From positions 1 to 33,295 of the forward strand of contig JAHWJP010000015.1 in assembly GCA_019348355.1 (NCBI GenBank): a stretch of 33,295 nt of DNA. Direction: 5' to 3'. The notes beneath the pieces are model-generated. The model had not been told where the DNA came from, made no database searches, and was given only the letters and a program-made list of their open reading frames with translations. Both the position numbers and the translations under genes were made by a program. Shown one piece after another: positions 15,876 to 24,739 of the stretch; the stretch's first letter is position 1, and the number at the start of each line of letters is the position of its first letter. The DNA is from Actinomycetota bacterium (GTDB lineage Bacteria; Actinomycetota; Actinomycetes; Mycobacteriales; SCTD01).

Positions 15876-17767
15876 CTCACCAGCAGCAGGAGCAGGACGG
15901 CGCCGGCGAGCAGTGCGGCTGCCTGGGCGTAGTAGGTGTGCAGCTGTCCGGTCTGCGGGCGGCGAGCGAACCGGCCCAGCGACCGGCTGCCGGCGGTGAC
16001 GGCGCGGACGGCCCCGTCGATGCCGCCGAGGTCGAAGCGGGCGGTGCGCCGGGCGAGGATCACGGTGCCGACGGTCGTCGTGCGCACTCCGCTGTCGACG
16101 ACGCCGCTGTCGGCGCGCGCCAAGCCGGTGGCCGTGCGCACGACGCCACGGGCGAGACCACGGACGGCCGGGTCGAGCACGCCGTCGTCGAAGCGGGCCA
16201 GCAGGGTCGCAAGGCGCCCCACCGGACGGACGACCAGCAGGGCGACCAGCGCCTCCAGGTCCAGCCACCGCTGCGCGATCTGCGGGACAGGGAACGGCGC
16301 GAGCGGGCGTCTGCGGGCGAGCGCGAGACTCCCGGCGGCGACGAGGCCGGACACGGCCAGTTCGACCGGCCCGGGCGAGGGAGCCTCGCCGAGCGCCGAG
16401 CGCAGCGGCTCGGCCACCGCGGGTAGCCCCAGGGCGCCGAGCCCCGCAGCCCCCACGGCGAGGACCACGAGCGCGCCGCGCTCGGGCAGCGGCAGTCGCA
16501 GGACCGGACGTTGGGCTGCCGTTGGAGCCGGCCGCAGCACCAGGAACAGCGCCTTGCCGGCGTAGAGGGCGGACAGCGCCGCGCCGAGCAGCCCGGCCGC
16601 GGCCAGGCCGGTTGAGTCGACGCCGGCGAGCACCTCGTCCTTGGTGACCCACAGCGACAGCGGGGGCAGGCCGGCCAGCGCGAGTGTCCCGACGACAAAG
16701 CACCAACCGGCGACCGGGGTGGCCCGCAGCGCGCCACCGAGCTCGCGCAGGTCCTTGGTGCCGTACGCCGTCAACCAGGCGCCGGCGACCAGGAACAGCA
16801 GCGACTTGACGGCGGCGTGCGCCACCAGGTGCATGGTCCCGGCGGCAACCGCGCCGCTGCCCGCGGCGAGCACGACGAAGCCGAGCTGCGCGGCGGTCGA
16901 GGCGGCGAGCAGCTGCTTGAGGTCGGTCTGGGCGAGCGCGACGAGCCCCATTGCGACGGCGGTCAGCGCGCCCGCCCAGGCCACCACCGGGCCGGCCCAG
17001 CCGCTCGCGGCGAGCAGCGGCTCGACCCGCAGCAGCAAGTAACCGCCCATGGCGACCATGGCGGCGCTGTGCAGCAGCGCGCTCACCGGGCTCGGACCCT
17101 CCATCGCCCTGGACAGCCAGAAGCTGAACGGCAGCTGGGCGGCCTTGCCGAGCGCGGCGACGACGAGACCGGCGGCCGCGACGTCGAGCCAGACCCCGTC
17201 GGCCATCGGCAGGCCGGCCAGCTCGAACGAGCCGGTGCCGGCGAGGGCGGCGCCGGCCGCGACGTAGAGCCCTAGGTCGGCGGCGCGGGTGACGAGGAAG
17301 GCGGTACGGCCGCCGTCGACCCGGGCGGGCTCGCGCCAGGACAGGCCGATCAGCGCGTACGACGTCGCGCCCATCAGCTCCCAGGCCAGCAGCAGCGTCA
17401 CAAGGTTGGTCGCGGTGACGGTCACCACGACCGCAGCCTCGAACAGCAGCAGGAAGCCGAAGAAGCGCACCCGGTGCTGGCGCACGCCCGTGGCGGAGAA
17501 GACCAGCACGGCCAGCGCGACCGCCGCGACCGCGGGCAGGACGACGGCCGCGAGCGCGTCGACGGACAGCGCGAGGTCGCCGCCCGCGACGAAGGGGGCG
17601 CGTGCCGAAGGACGCAGCAGTGCGGCGGCGACAGCGAGGATGAGGACGACGGAGCCGGTCCCCACGCCGACCGCGGCGGCCGACCGCTCGACGCGGCGGC
17701 CGACCACCAGCAGGGCCGTGCCGGCGACGGCGGGCGCCGCGGCGAGGGCGACGAGCAACGCACTCAT
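15872..17767 (-). CDS. nuoL: NADH-quinone oxidoreductase subunit L
   Basis: MSALLVALAAAPAVAG...; GKAAQLPFSFWLSRAMEGPSPVSALLHSAAMVAMGGYLLLR, QTDLKQLLAASTAAQLGF, HLVAHAAVKSLLFLVAG. Confidence 0.92.
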   Translation of the reverse strand: MSALLVALAAAPAVAGTALLVVGRRVERSAAAVGVGTGSVVLILAVAAALLRPSARAPFVAGGDLALSVDALAAVVLPAVAAVALAVLVFSATGVRQHRVRFFGFLLLFEAAVVVTVTATNLVTLLLAWELMGATSYALIGLSWREPARVDGGRTAFLVTRAADLGLYVAAGAALAGTGSFELAGLPMADGVWLDVAAAGLVVAALGKAAQLPFSFWLSRAMEGPSPVSALLHSAAMVAMGGYLLLRVEPLLAASGWAGPVVAWAGALTAVAMGLVALAQTDLKQLLAASTAAQLGFVVLAAGSGAVAAGTMHLVAHAAVKSLLFLVAGAWLTAYGTKDLRELGGALRATPVAGWCFVVGTLALAGLPPLSLWVTKDEVLAGVDSTGLAAAGLLGAALSALYAGKALFLVLRPAPTAAQRPVLRLPLPERGALVVLAVGAAGLGALGLPAVAEPLRSALGEAPSPGPVELAVSGLVAAGSLALARRRPLAPFPVPQIAQRWLDLEALVALLVVRPVGRLATLLARFDDGVLDPAVRGLARGVVRTATGLARADSGVVDSGVRTTTVGTVILARRTARFDLGGIDGAVRAVTAGSRSLGRFARRPQTGQLHTYYAQAAALLAGAVLLLLLVR

Positions 17768-18069
17768 CCGGACAGGTCCGCAGCCTGGTCGGTGAGATCG
17801 GCGTCGCGCGCGCGGAAGATGGCGGTGACGACGGCAAAGCCCATCGCCATCTCGACCGTCATGGCGGTGATGACCACGAGCACGAGGACCTGGCCGTCGG
17901 GGCGGCTCGGGGAGACGTAGGCCCAGAAGGCGGCCCCGGCGACGAGCACCCCGTTGAGCATCAGCTCCAGGCCCATCATCACCATCACGATCGACTGCTG
18001 TGACAGCGCGCCGTAGATCCCGATGCAGAACAGCGCGCTGGCGAGGACGAGGAGCAGCTCGAGGCTCAT
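17764..18069 (-). CDS. nuoK: NADH-quinone oxidoreductase subunit K
   Basis: MSLELLLVLASALFCIGIYGALSQQSIVMVMMGLELMLNGVLVAG. Confidence 0.93.
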   Translation of the reverse strand: MSLELLLVLASALFCIGIYGALSQQSIVMVMMGLELMLNGVLVAGAAFWAYVSPSRPDGQVLVLVVITAMTVEMAMGFAVVTAIFRARDADLTDQAADLSG

Positions 18070-18626
18070 CGGCCCAGACCACCTGGTACGGGGTCGCTGG
18101 CCGGCTGGTCGAGGTCGTCGCCGAAGCGGTCGTACCGCCCGCGCGGCGCGGCCAGCACCAGGCTGCCGACGATGGTCGCGAACAGCACCGGGCTGATCGT
18201 GAGCATCACGAGCATCTTCGAGCCCATGATGCCCTCGCCCAGCTGCAGGGTGATGTCGGCGGGAGCGACGCCTTCCCGTTCGGGCCACGGCACCAGCAGC
18301 GCGCCCGCTGCGAGCACGACGAAGCTGCCGACGGCAACGGTCATCGCACCGGCCTTGTTGTGGTACATCGACATGGGCATCAGCCCACCGGGATTCATCA
18401 TGTACATGATCATGAAGACGGCCATGATGGACATCTCCATCACCATCATCAGCACGGTGATCAGACCGAGGTAGTCCAGGTCGAGCAGCAGCATCACCGC
18501 GCCGACCGCGACGAAGGACACGGCCAGGGCGAAGGTGGCCCGGGCCATGCTGCTGACCCGGAACACCGCGAAACCCGAGGCCACCGCCGTGAGGGCGAGC
18601 AGCCAGAACAGCGCGTCGACGACCAC
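18066..18626 (-). CDS. nuoJ: NADH-quinone oxidoreductase subunit J
   Basis: MVVDALFWLLALTAVASGFAVFRVSSMARATFALAVSFVAVGAVMLLLDLDYLGLITVLMMVMEMSIMAVFMIMYMM. Confidence 0.88.
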   Translation of the reverse strand: MVVDALFWLLALTAVASGFAVFRVSSMARATFALAVSFVAVGAVMLLLDLDYLGLITVLMMVMEMSIMAVFMIMYMMNPGGLMPMSMYHNKAGAMTVAVGSFVVLAAGALLVPWPEREGVAPADITLQLGEGIMGSKMLVMLTISPVLFATIVGSLVLAAPRGRYDRFGDDLDQPASDPVPGGLGR

Positions 18627-19547
18627 TCACGACCTCCCGAGCACGAGCAGGCTGACCACCAGGATCTGCAGCAGGACGAGCGGGATGCCGACGACCCAGG
18701 CCAGTTCGGCGAAGCGCTCGGGGCGCAGCAGCGCGAACCGGCGCCGGCAGGCCACCAGCAGGCCGAGCACGAGGACCGTCTTGACGACGCTCCACAGCAC
18801 CGCCGGCAGCAAAGGTCCCTCGCCGCCACCGAGGAACAGCGGCACTGCGAAGGCCGCGCCGGCGACCAGTAGCGCATATCGGCCGAGCAGCACGAGCAGC
18901 CGGTCGACACCGGAGCTCTCGGCGAGCACGCCGCCGCCGAGGTCGGCGCCGATCGGGGCGGCGAACGGCCCCCACAGCGAGAAGGCCAGCACGCAGACGC
19001 AGAAGACGACGAAGGCGACCGGCATCGTGACGACGAACCACAGGCCGGCCTGCTCGGCCTGCACGTCGGCGAGCCGCAGGCTTCCGGCGCCCAGAGCCGG
19101 GGAGATGAGGGCGAACATCAGCAGCAGCTCGTAGGACAGCGCCTGCGCCAGGAAGCGGTGAGCTCCGACCAGCGGCCAGGCGCTGTTCGCGCCCCAGCCG
19201 GTGATCCACACCGCCGCCCACAGCAGCACGTCCATGGCGTTGAACCACACGACGCCGACCGCGGAGTCGAGCAGCGTCCAGTCGCCCCACGGCACGACCG
19301 CGACCATCAGCGCCGCCACGACCAGCAGCGACACCCCGCCGGTGCGCCACAGCAGCGGGTCGTTCGCCACGGTCGTACGCCGCTGCTGCACCACGAGGCG
19401 GGCCGCCTCCTGCCACGGCACCCGAAGCGCGCCGGCCAGGCCGCGCCCGGCCGCAAGCGCGGCATCGAAGGTGGCGGCGGCCACGCAGAGCGCAAGCAGC
19501 AGGCCGAGCGCCAGTGGGGCGGCCCACGCCGGCGCCTGTTCAACCAT
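18627..19547 (-). CDS. nuoH: NADH-quinone oxidoreductase subunit H (divergent)
   Basis: Multi-TM; LAQALSYELLLMFALISPALGAGSL, GVLAESSGVDRLLVLLGRYALLVAGAAFAVPLFLGG; syntenic position. Confidence 0.82.
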   Translation of the reverse strand: MVEQAPAWAAPLALGLLLALCVAAATFDAALAAGRGLAGALRVPWQEAARLVVQQRRTTVANDPLLWRTGGVSLLVVAALMVAVVPWGDWTLLDSAVGVVWFNAMDVLLWAAVWITGWGANSAWPLVGAHRFLAQALSYELLLMFALISPALGAGSLRLADVQAEQAGLWFVVTMPVAFVVFCVCVLAFSLWGPFAAPIGADLGGGVLAESSGVDRLLVLLGRYALLVAGAAFAVPLFLGGGEGPLLPAVLWSVVKTVLVLGLLVACRRRFALLRPERFAELAWVVGIPLVLLQILVVSLLVLGRS

Positions 19548-20748
19548 GCTGTGCTACCGCAGGTTTCGCGATGGTGTCGGCGACGTCCCGGTCTGCGAGG
19601 TCAGGGTCCAGGCTGGCGATGATCAGGCGGGCTCCGGCCAATTCCTGCCCGATCACCAGCCGGGGGATCGCCGCGATCAGCGCCTGCGAGGCCGTCCGGC
19701 CGCCGACCTGCTCCCCGCGCGTACCGCCGCGGCCGGCAGCCCCGTTCAGCGCCGCCCATGCCTCGGTCAGCCACTGCAGCAGGCGGTCGTGGACGTCGCC
19801 GTCGGCGCGCTGTGCCGGGCCGCTGATCCCGAGCTGCACCGCCCGCTCGGCTGGCAGCGCCCCCAGGTCACGCAGGCCCCAGCGCAGCGACCGGGACCGG
19901 CGCACCTTCGCGCCGAGCCGCGCGACCTGCGCTGCCGTGCCCGGTGTTGACGCGTCGTCGAGCACCGAGTCGCGAAGGGTCCGGGCGGTGTACGCGGCGG
20001 CGGACCAGCCCGCCAGCTGGAGCAAGCGCGCGGCACTGTCGAGGTGCGCAGCTGCCCGCCGGCCCGGCGGTCCCGCCGCGTCGTCCCACCACGAGCTCGC
20101 GGTCGATGCGGCCCAGCCGTAGGCGTACGCCTCCTGCACGACGTCGCCCTGCAGCGTCACGTCGACGACCAGGCCGGCCGGCCACGCCGGCAGGAACGGG
20201 CCGAGCTGCAGATGAAGAATGTCCAACCGCAGGCCGTCCCGGTCCGGGGCACGGTCGGCCATCGCCAGACCACCGGGCAGGTCCATGTCCATGTCCATGT
20301 CCCCGTGGCCCATCTCGGCATGGTCCATGTCGCCGGGTGGGTCGTCCATGTTCATGTCCCCGTGGTCCATCTCAGCAGCACCCGTGTCACCGCCGGCGTC
20401 CGGTGGCGTCCGGCCGGCCGCATCAAGCCGCTGCGCCGGAACGTCGCGCAGCGCGGCAACGGCGCGTTCAAGGGCGTCCGGCACGTCTTCACCACCCCGG
20501 AGAGAAATCCGGCTACGGGGCCCCGCGACGGCGTCCCAGGTGAGCTCGACCGCCGCAGCCAACTCGGTCGAGGGCGCACCACAGACAGCGAGCACGTCCG
20601 CGTCGGCCGGCCCGTCAGCACGCGGCCAGCCCCGTGCGCGGGCGTGCCGCTCGGCGGCGAGGCGCGCCGGCGTACCGCCTGGGCATTCCACCAGCAGCAG
20701 ATGCGGACGGCCGGCCGCAAAGCGCACCAGCCGCTCGGTCAGCGCCAC
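19540..20748 (-). CDS. Putative NuoB-like/NuoD-like fusion protein with Met/His/Asp-rich linker
   Basis: N-terminus DADVLAVCGAPSTELAAAVELTWDAVAGPRSRISLRG resembles the NuoB Rossmann segment; linker MDHGDMNMDDPPGDMDHAEMGHGDMDMDMD; C-terminus LRLDILHLQLGPFLPAWPAGLVVDVTLQGDVVQEA resembles the NuoD N-terminal pattern; lies between nuoH and nuoA. Confidence 0.6.
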   Translation of the reverse strand: MALTERLVRFAAGRPHLLLVECPGGTPARLAAERHARARGWPRADGPADADVLAVCGAPSTELAAAVELTWDAVAGPRSRISLRGGEDVPDALERAVAALRDVPAQRLDAAGRTPPDAGGDTGAAEMDHGDMNMDDPPGDMDHAEMGHGDMDMDMDLPGGLAMADRAPDRDGLRLDILHLQLGPFLPAWPAGLVVDVTLQGDVVQEAYAYGWAASTASSWWDDAAGPPGRRAAAHLDSAARLLQLAGWSAAAYTARTLRDSVLDDASTPGTAAQVARLGAKVRRSRSLRWGLRDLGALPAERAVQLGISGPAQRADGDVHDRLLQWLTEAWAALNGAAGRGGTRGEQVGGRTASQALIAAIPRLVIGQELAGARLIIASLDPDLADRDVADTIAKPAVAQHG

Positions 20749-20766
20749 CTGCTCATGCCCATCGGC

Positions 20767-21117
20767 TCATGCCCATCTAAAGGCACCTTCGCGCCAGGCG
20801 TAGACGACGGCGAGCACCAGCACAACCAGGAAGACGAACATCTCGACGACCGCGGCGGCGCCGACCTGGGCGACGACGAGCGTCCATGGATACATGAACA
20901 GCATCTCGATGTCGAAGGCGAGGAACACCATCGTCATCGAGTACCAGCGGGCGTGAAAGCGCGAGACGGCGTATTCCTTCGGTGCAACCCCGCCGTTGTA
21001 CGGCAGCGAGGTGAGCGGCGTACGCGCCAGTCCGGCGCTCAGGTGGGCGGCGTACAGGCCGAGCACCACGACGACAACGGCGAGCAGGAGGGCGAGCGCT
21101 CCTGAGTACGACTCCAT
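20767..21117 (-). CDS. nuoA: NADH-quinone oxidoreductase subunit A
   Basis: SLPYNGGVAPKEYAVSRFHARWYSMTMVFLAFDIEMLFMYPW is a NuoA signature. Confidence 0.92.
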   Translation of the reverse strand: MESYSGALALLLAVVVVVLGLYAAHLSAGLARTPLTSLPYNGGVAPKEYAVSRFHARWYSMTMVFLAFDIEMLFMYPWTLVVAQVGAAAVVEMFVFLVVLVLAVVYAWREGAFRWA

Positions 21118-21181
21118 GACCCTCCTTGCGTCGTGGGAAGCCTAACCTCGGTAGGGCGCTCGGGGTGCTGGCTTGTATGGT

Positions 21182-21196
21182 TACTCCCAGGGAGTA
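21182..21196. promoter_or_regulatory. Operator-like palindrome TACTCCC-A-GGGAGTA
   Basis: Perfect 7-bp inverted repeat upstream of the CopCD region. Confidence 0.6.
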
Positions 21197-21219
21197 CCAA
21201 CAGGCAAGGAGCGCCACCT

Positions 21220-21710
21220 TTGAGCACCCGCGGTGCGTCGGCCGGAGCGGCCTCGGGACCGAGCAGGCTACTGGTAGCCCTGGTCTCCGTGTTCGGGGTG
21301 CTTGCGGCCGTTGCCGCCGTAACGTTCTTCGCGCAGGGTCGATGCGCGACTTCGCCGTCAGTCCTGACAGGGCCGACACGGGCGTGGCGACGACCGCGCG
21401 AGGGCTCGCGCGAAGCACCGACGGTGGACGCACTTTTCGGCCTGTGGACGGCGCACCGGGCCTTGTCGTGCTGGCCTGGGCAAAACAGGATGCGCTGTAC
21501 GGCGTGGCGCCGGGCGGCGCCGTGTACTACACCGCGGACGGCGGGACCTCGTGGCAGCGTCGCGGGACCGTCGCTGGCGACCCTGAAGCACTCACGCTCG
21601 ACGTCCGCGATGGCAAGCAGGTGCTGTACGTCGCGGCCACCGATCGTGGCATCCTCGGCAGCGCCGACGGTGGGATGAGCTTCACGACGCGCTACCAGGA
21701 GTGGACGTGA
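21220..21710 (+). pseudogene. Membrane-anchored BNR/YCF48-like repeat protein with frameshift
   Basis: N-terminus MSTRGASAGAASGPSRLLVALVSVFGVLAAVAAVTFFAQG in one frame; MRDFAVSPDRADTGVATTARGLARSTDGGRTF...YYTADGGTSWQRRG...GILGSADGGMSF in another; shift near 21340. Confidence 0.6.
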
Positions 21711-23704
21711 TCGCTGGTCGGCGCCCGGCGGGTGCGCTCTGGCTGGTACGGCTGCTGGTCTTGATGCTCGTGCCGGTCGTGTCGTTGCTGGTGAGTTCAG
21801 CTCCCGCTCAGGCTCATCCGGCGCTGGTGACCAGCTCACCGGGTGCTGGTTACGCCGTGACGAGCGCGCCGCGGGAGATCGTCCTGACGTTCAACGAGCC
21901 GGTGAGCTTGCCTGACCGTCCACTGACCGTCCGGGACGCGGACGGCGTGCAACAGACGCTGCGGGTGGTCCTCGACGCGGACGGCGCAACCCTGCGCGGT
22001 GTCCCGGCAGCGAAGCTTGCGATCGGGGCATACGAGGTGGGCTATCGTGTCATCGGCCGCGACGGGGACCTCATCGCCGACACGTTCACCTTCGGCGTCG
22101 CCACCCCGGTAGGCGCGGTGTCGGGCGGTAACGGCAGTTCCGGTGGTGTCGGGAACCCGGAGCAGGTGCAAGGCCTGACGACCGTGCTCCGCGGCCTGCT
22201 GTTCGTCGGGTTGGCGCTCGCGCTCGGCGGGGCCTACCTGGCGTGGCGCGTCGACGAAGCTACCGGGGGTCTGCCTGGAGCGCGACCACTGCTACGAACC
22301 GGCTCGCTGTTGGCTCTGCTCGGGGTCATCGGTCTGTTGGCCGGGCTCGGATCGCTCCCCGAGATCCTCGACCGGGTGGCGGCACCGGGTGTCGCGCGGC
22401 TGCTCACCGCCGAGGCGCTGCTGCTCTGCCTTGCTGCTCTGGCCGCACGACGCCCGTGCCGCGGCGCGCTGGCGGCAGCCTTCCTACTGTGCGTGGTGTT
22501 GCTGGAGGCTCTTCGCGCGCACCCCGGGGAGGCTGACGGGGTCGCCGGGGCCGGTTTGACCGTGGTGCATCTGCTGGCCGGCGCCCTGTGGTTGGGGGGG
22601 CTGGTCCACACGCTCCGGCTCACGGCCGGATGGCGGACCAGCAAGCCTCGGGCGGTGCGCGTCGCCGTCGAGACCTACGCACGCAACGCTTTCGTGCTGT
22701 TCCTTCTCGTAGCCGTGACCGGCACCATCAGCGCCGTGACCCTGCTGCCGTCACTCGCTGACTGGACCGGCACGACGTACGGCCGGACCCTGCTGGTCAA
22801 GCTCGCCCTGTTCGCGCTCGTGCTGGTCGTTGCGCTGCTCGTCCGCACTCGGATGCGTCGCGTTCACCGGCCGGTCGGCCTTCCCGCGCCTCACGAATTG
22901 GCGGTCCCAGCCGCCACCGTGCCCGCCCACGAACCTCGACAGTGGTCTCGGCCGGCCGGGGTGGAGGCGGCACTGTTGGCAGCCGTCGTGCTCGCCGCGG
23001 CGGCGGTCACCTCGGTGACACCGACCAGACTGGTCCCGGTCTCGTCCCTGCTCACCGCCCCGATCGGACCGACGCTGCGCGTCGCCGAGCGGGTCAGGCA
23101 GGTCAGCGTGTCGATCGTTGCGTCGCAGGGTCGGCTGGAGGTACGCGCCGACGCCCCCGACGACGGGGAGCCGTTGACGATCGACCTGACCGGCCAGGTC
23201 CGCCTTGCTGGCGGCGTCGAGCGCGGCCTCGACCTGACCTCGTGCGGTGAGTCCTGTTGGACCGGTCCGGTCGAGTGGGCCACCGGCGTCAACGCGGTGA
23301 GCCTGGACGTGGACGCGCAGCGGTGGGAGGCCGGCCGGGTCAGCATCGGTGTCTCCTGGCCGGCTGTGCCCACCACCGGGTTGCTGGCCCGGGTGCAGAG
23401 CGCGATGGGCACCCGGTCGGCGATCGACACCGTCGAGACGGTCACCTCCGGATTCGGGATTGTCCTGCCGTCCAGCTCGCGCCGTACCGGGCAGGAGTTC
23501 CTGGAGTCCCAGCCGTGGACCGAGGGGGGCGCGACCGACGCGGTACTGCTGGAGGAGGCCGGACAGCGGACGCTGCTGTTCGCGCTGCCCGCGCTCGGCT
23601 ACCACTTCGCGATGCGCCTGGACTCCCAGGACCGCGTGATGTCGGAACGGATCGTCACCCCGAACCATCTGTTGACCAGGGACTACGGGTATCCGCCGGC
23701 GTGA
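21701..23704 (+). CDS. CopC/CopD (YcnJ-like) copper resistance/import fusion protein
   Basis: CopC part HPALVTSSPGAGYAVTSAPREIVLTFNEPVSLP...GAYEVGYRVIGRDGDLIADTFTFGV; then multi-TM CopD part GLTVVHLLAGALWLGGLVHTLRL. Confidence 0.88.
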   Translation: MDVIAGRRPAGALWLVRLLVLMLVPVVSLLVSSAPAQAHPALVTSSPGAGYAVTSAPREIVLTFNEPVSLPDRPLTVRDADGVQQTLRVVLDADGATLRGVPAAKLAIGAYEVGYRVIGRDGDLIADTFTFGVATPVGAVSGGNGSSGGVGNPEQVQGLTTVLRGLLFVGLALALGGAYLAWRVDEATGGLPGARPLLRTGSLLALLGVIGLLAGLGSLPEILDRVAAPGVARLLTAEALLLCLAALAARRPCRGALAAAFLLCVVLLEALRAHPGEADGVAGAGLTVVHLLAGALWLGGLVHTLRLTAGWRTSKPRAVRVAVETYARNAFVLFLLVAVTGTISAVTLLPSLADWTGTTYGRTLLVKLALFALVLVVALLVRTRMRRVHRPVGLPAPHELAVPAATVPAHEPRQWSRPAGVEAALLAAVVLAAAAVTSVTPTRLVPVSSLLTAPIGPTLRVAERVRQVSVSIVASQGRLEVRADAPDDGEPLTIDLTGQVRLAGGVERGLDLTSCGESCWTGPVEWATGVNAVSLDVDAQRWEAGRVSIGVSWPAVPTTGLLARVQSAMGTRSAIDTVETVTSGFGIVLPSSSRRTGQEFLESQPWTEGGATDAVLLEEAGQRTLLFALPALGYHFAMRLDSQDRVMSERIVTPNHLLTRDYGYPPA

Positions 23705-23749
23705 GGTCGTGATGTCCCGACCGGCGCTCCGAGAGTCAGATGTCCCTCA

Positions 23750-23764
23750 TACACCGGGGGAGTA
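23750..23764. promoter_or_regulatory. Operator-like element TACACCGGGGGAGTA
   Basis: 15-bp TAC...GTA element sharing GGGAGTAC with the 21182 palindrome, about 40 bp upstream of the CsoR-family gene. Confidence 0.5.
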
Positions 23765-23804
23765 CATTGGGTGCGTACTCACCTTCTCATGATCGGAGAG
23801 CATT

Positions 23805-24152
23805 GTGACGACGAGGGTGCAGCGCCGGACAGCGGAACCTCGCCCGAGCGCACCGGCCGACAAAACAGGCTGCGGCGACACCGGCGAGATGATGCCGGCC
23901 GACAAGCGCGATGAGGCGCTGAAGCGGTTGGCGCGCGCATCCGGGCAGGTCGCCGGGATCAGCCGGATGGTGGACGAGGGACGGCACTGCACGGAAGTGC
24001 TGCAACAGATCGCGGCCGTGCAGAAGGCGCTGGACGGGGTCGGCAACATCGTGCTCCGCAACTACCTGGAGCGCTGCGTGACGACCGCGATCGAAGGTGG
24101 CGACCCGCTGATCTACGACGAGCTCATGCGGGTCTTCGCTCGATACCGCTGA
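23805..24152 (+). CDS. CsoR/RcnR/CstR-family metal- or sulfur-responsive repressor
   Basis: KRDEALKRLARASGQVAGISRMVDEGRHCTEVLQQIAAVQKALDGVGNIVLRNYLERCVTTAIEGGDPLIYDELMRVF. Confidence 0.9.
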   Translation: MTTRVQRRTAEPRPSAPADKTGCGDTGEMMPADKRDEALKRLARASGQVAGISRMVDEGRHCTEVLQQIAAVQKALDGVGNIVLRNYLERCVTTAIEGGDPLIYDELMRVFARYR

Positions 24153-24163
24153 TCGCCCCCCGT

Positions 24164-24739
24164 ATGTCGACCGCCACTTCGCGCTCAGCGGCGGGACGCT
24201 GCTGCTGCGACCCGGTCGACACTGTGTGGGGTCGGCTGCCCGGCGCGGAACCGCCGCTTCGATGGTGGCTGCCGACGGCGGTGTTCGTCGTCGCGGCTGT
24301 CGTGCTGTCGTTGGTCATCGCCCTCGTCGTGCGCGCCCCCGGGCCTCGCGACGATCCGGACCCGGCTGATCAGCGGGACGGATTGCTGCTCAGCGGTCCG
24401 CGGCTGCCCCCGCAGGTGGCCGGGGTGGAGTTCGGTGGGCGGACCGTCGTCGTGCTGTTCGAGCGCACCCCGCCCGCCGGGCCGGCCTTCGACCGCTGGC
24501 GGGACGCCGTCTCCGACGACGGGGTCGGGCTGGTCATCGCGGTCGCCGGTGAGAAGCGCACCGGACTGCTCGCGGCCGCTACCGGCATCCCGAGGCCGGT
24601 CGATGGCGGGCCGCCGGTCGGCTATGCCGTCGTCGATGCGACCCGGCTGGTTCGGTACGCCACGCTGGACCCGACGTACCTGATCAATGCCTTCGAGGTC
24701 GATGTCATCACCGGCGCCGTCGCGGGCGCCGGCTCGTGA
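24164..24739 (+). CDS. Membrane-anchored protein, possibly thioredoxin-fold without CxxC
   Basis: TM segment WWLPTAVFVVAAVVLSLVIALVV; GVEFGGRTVVVLFERTPPAGPAFDRWRDAVSDDGVGLVIAVAGEK. Confidence 0.5.
   Translation: MSTATSRSAAGRCCCDPVDTVWGRLPGAEPPLRWWLPTAVFVVAAVVLSLVIALVVRAPGPRDDPDPADQRDGLLLSGPRLPPQVAGVEFGGRTVVVLFERTPPAGPAFDRWRDAVSDDGVGLVIAVAGEKRTGLLAAATGIPRPVDGGPPVGYAVVDATRLVRYATLDPTYLINAFEVDVITGAVAGAGS

Noticed and set aside
14310-17837. Single 1175-aa minus ORF
   Set aside because: Only the C-terminal about 522 aa is NuoM; the N-terminal part is an out-of-frame reading of nuoL.
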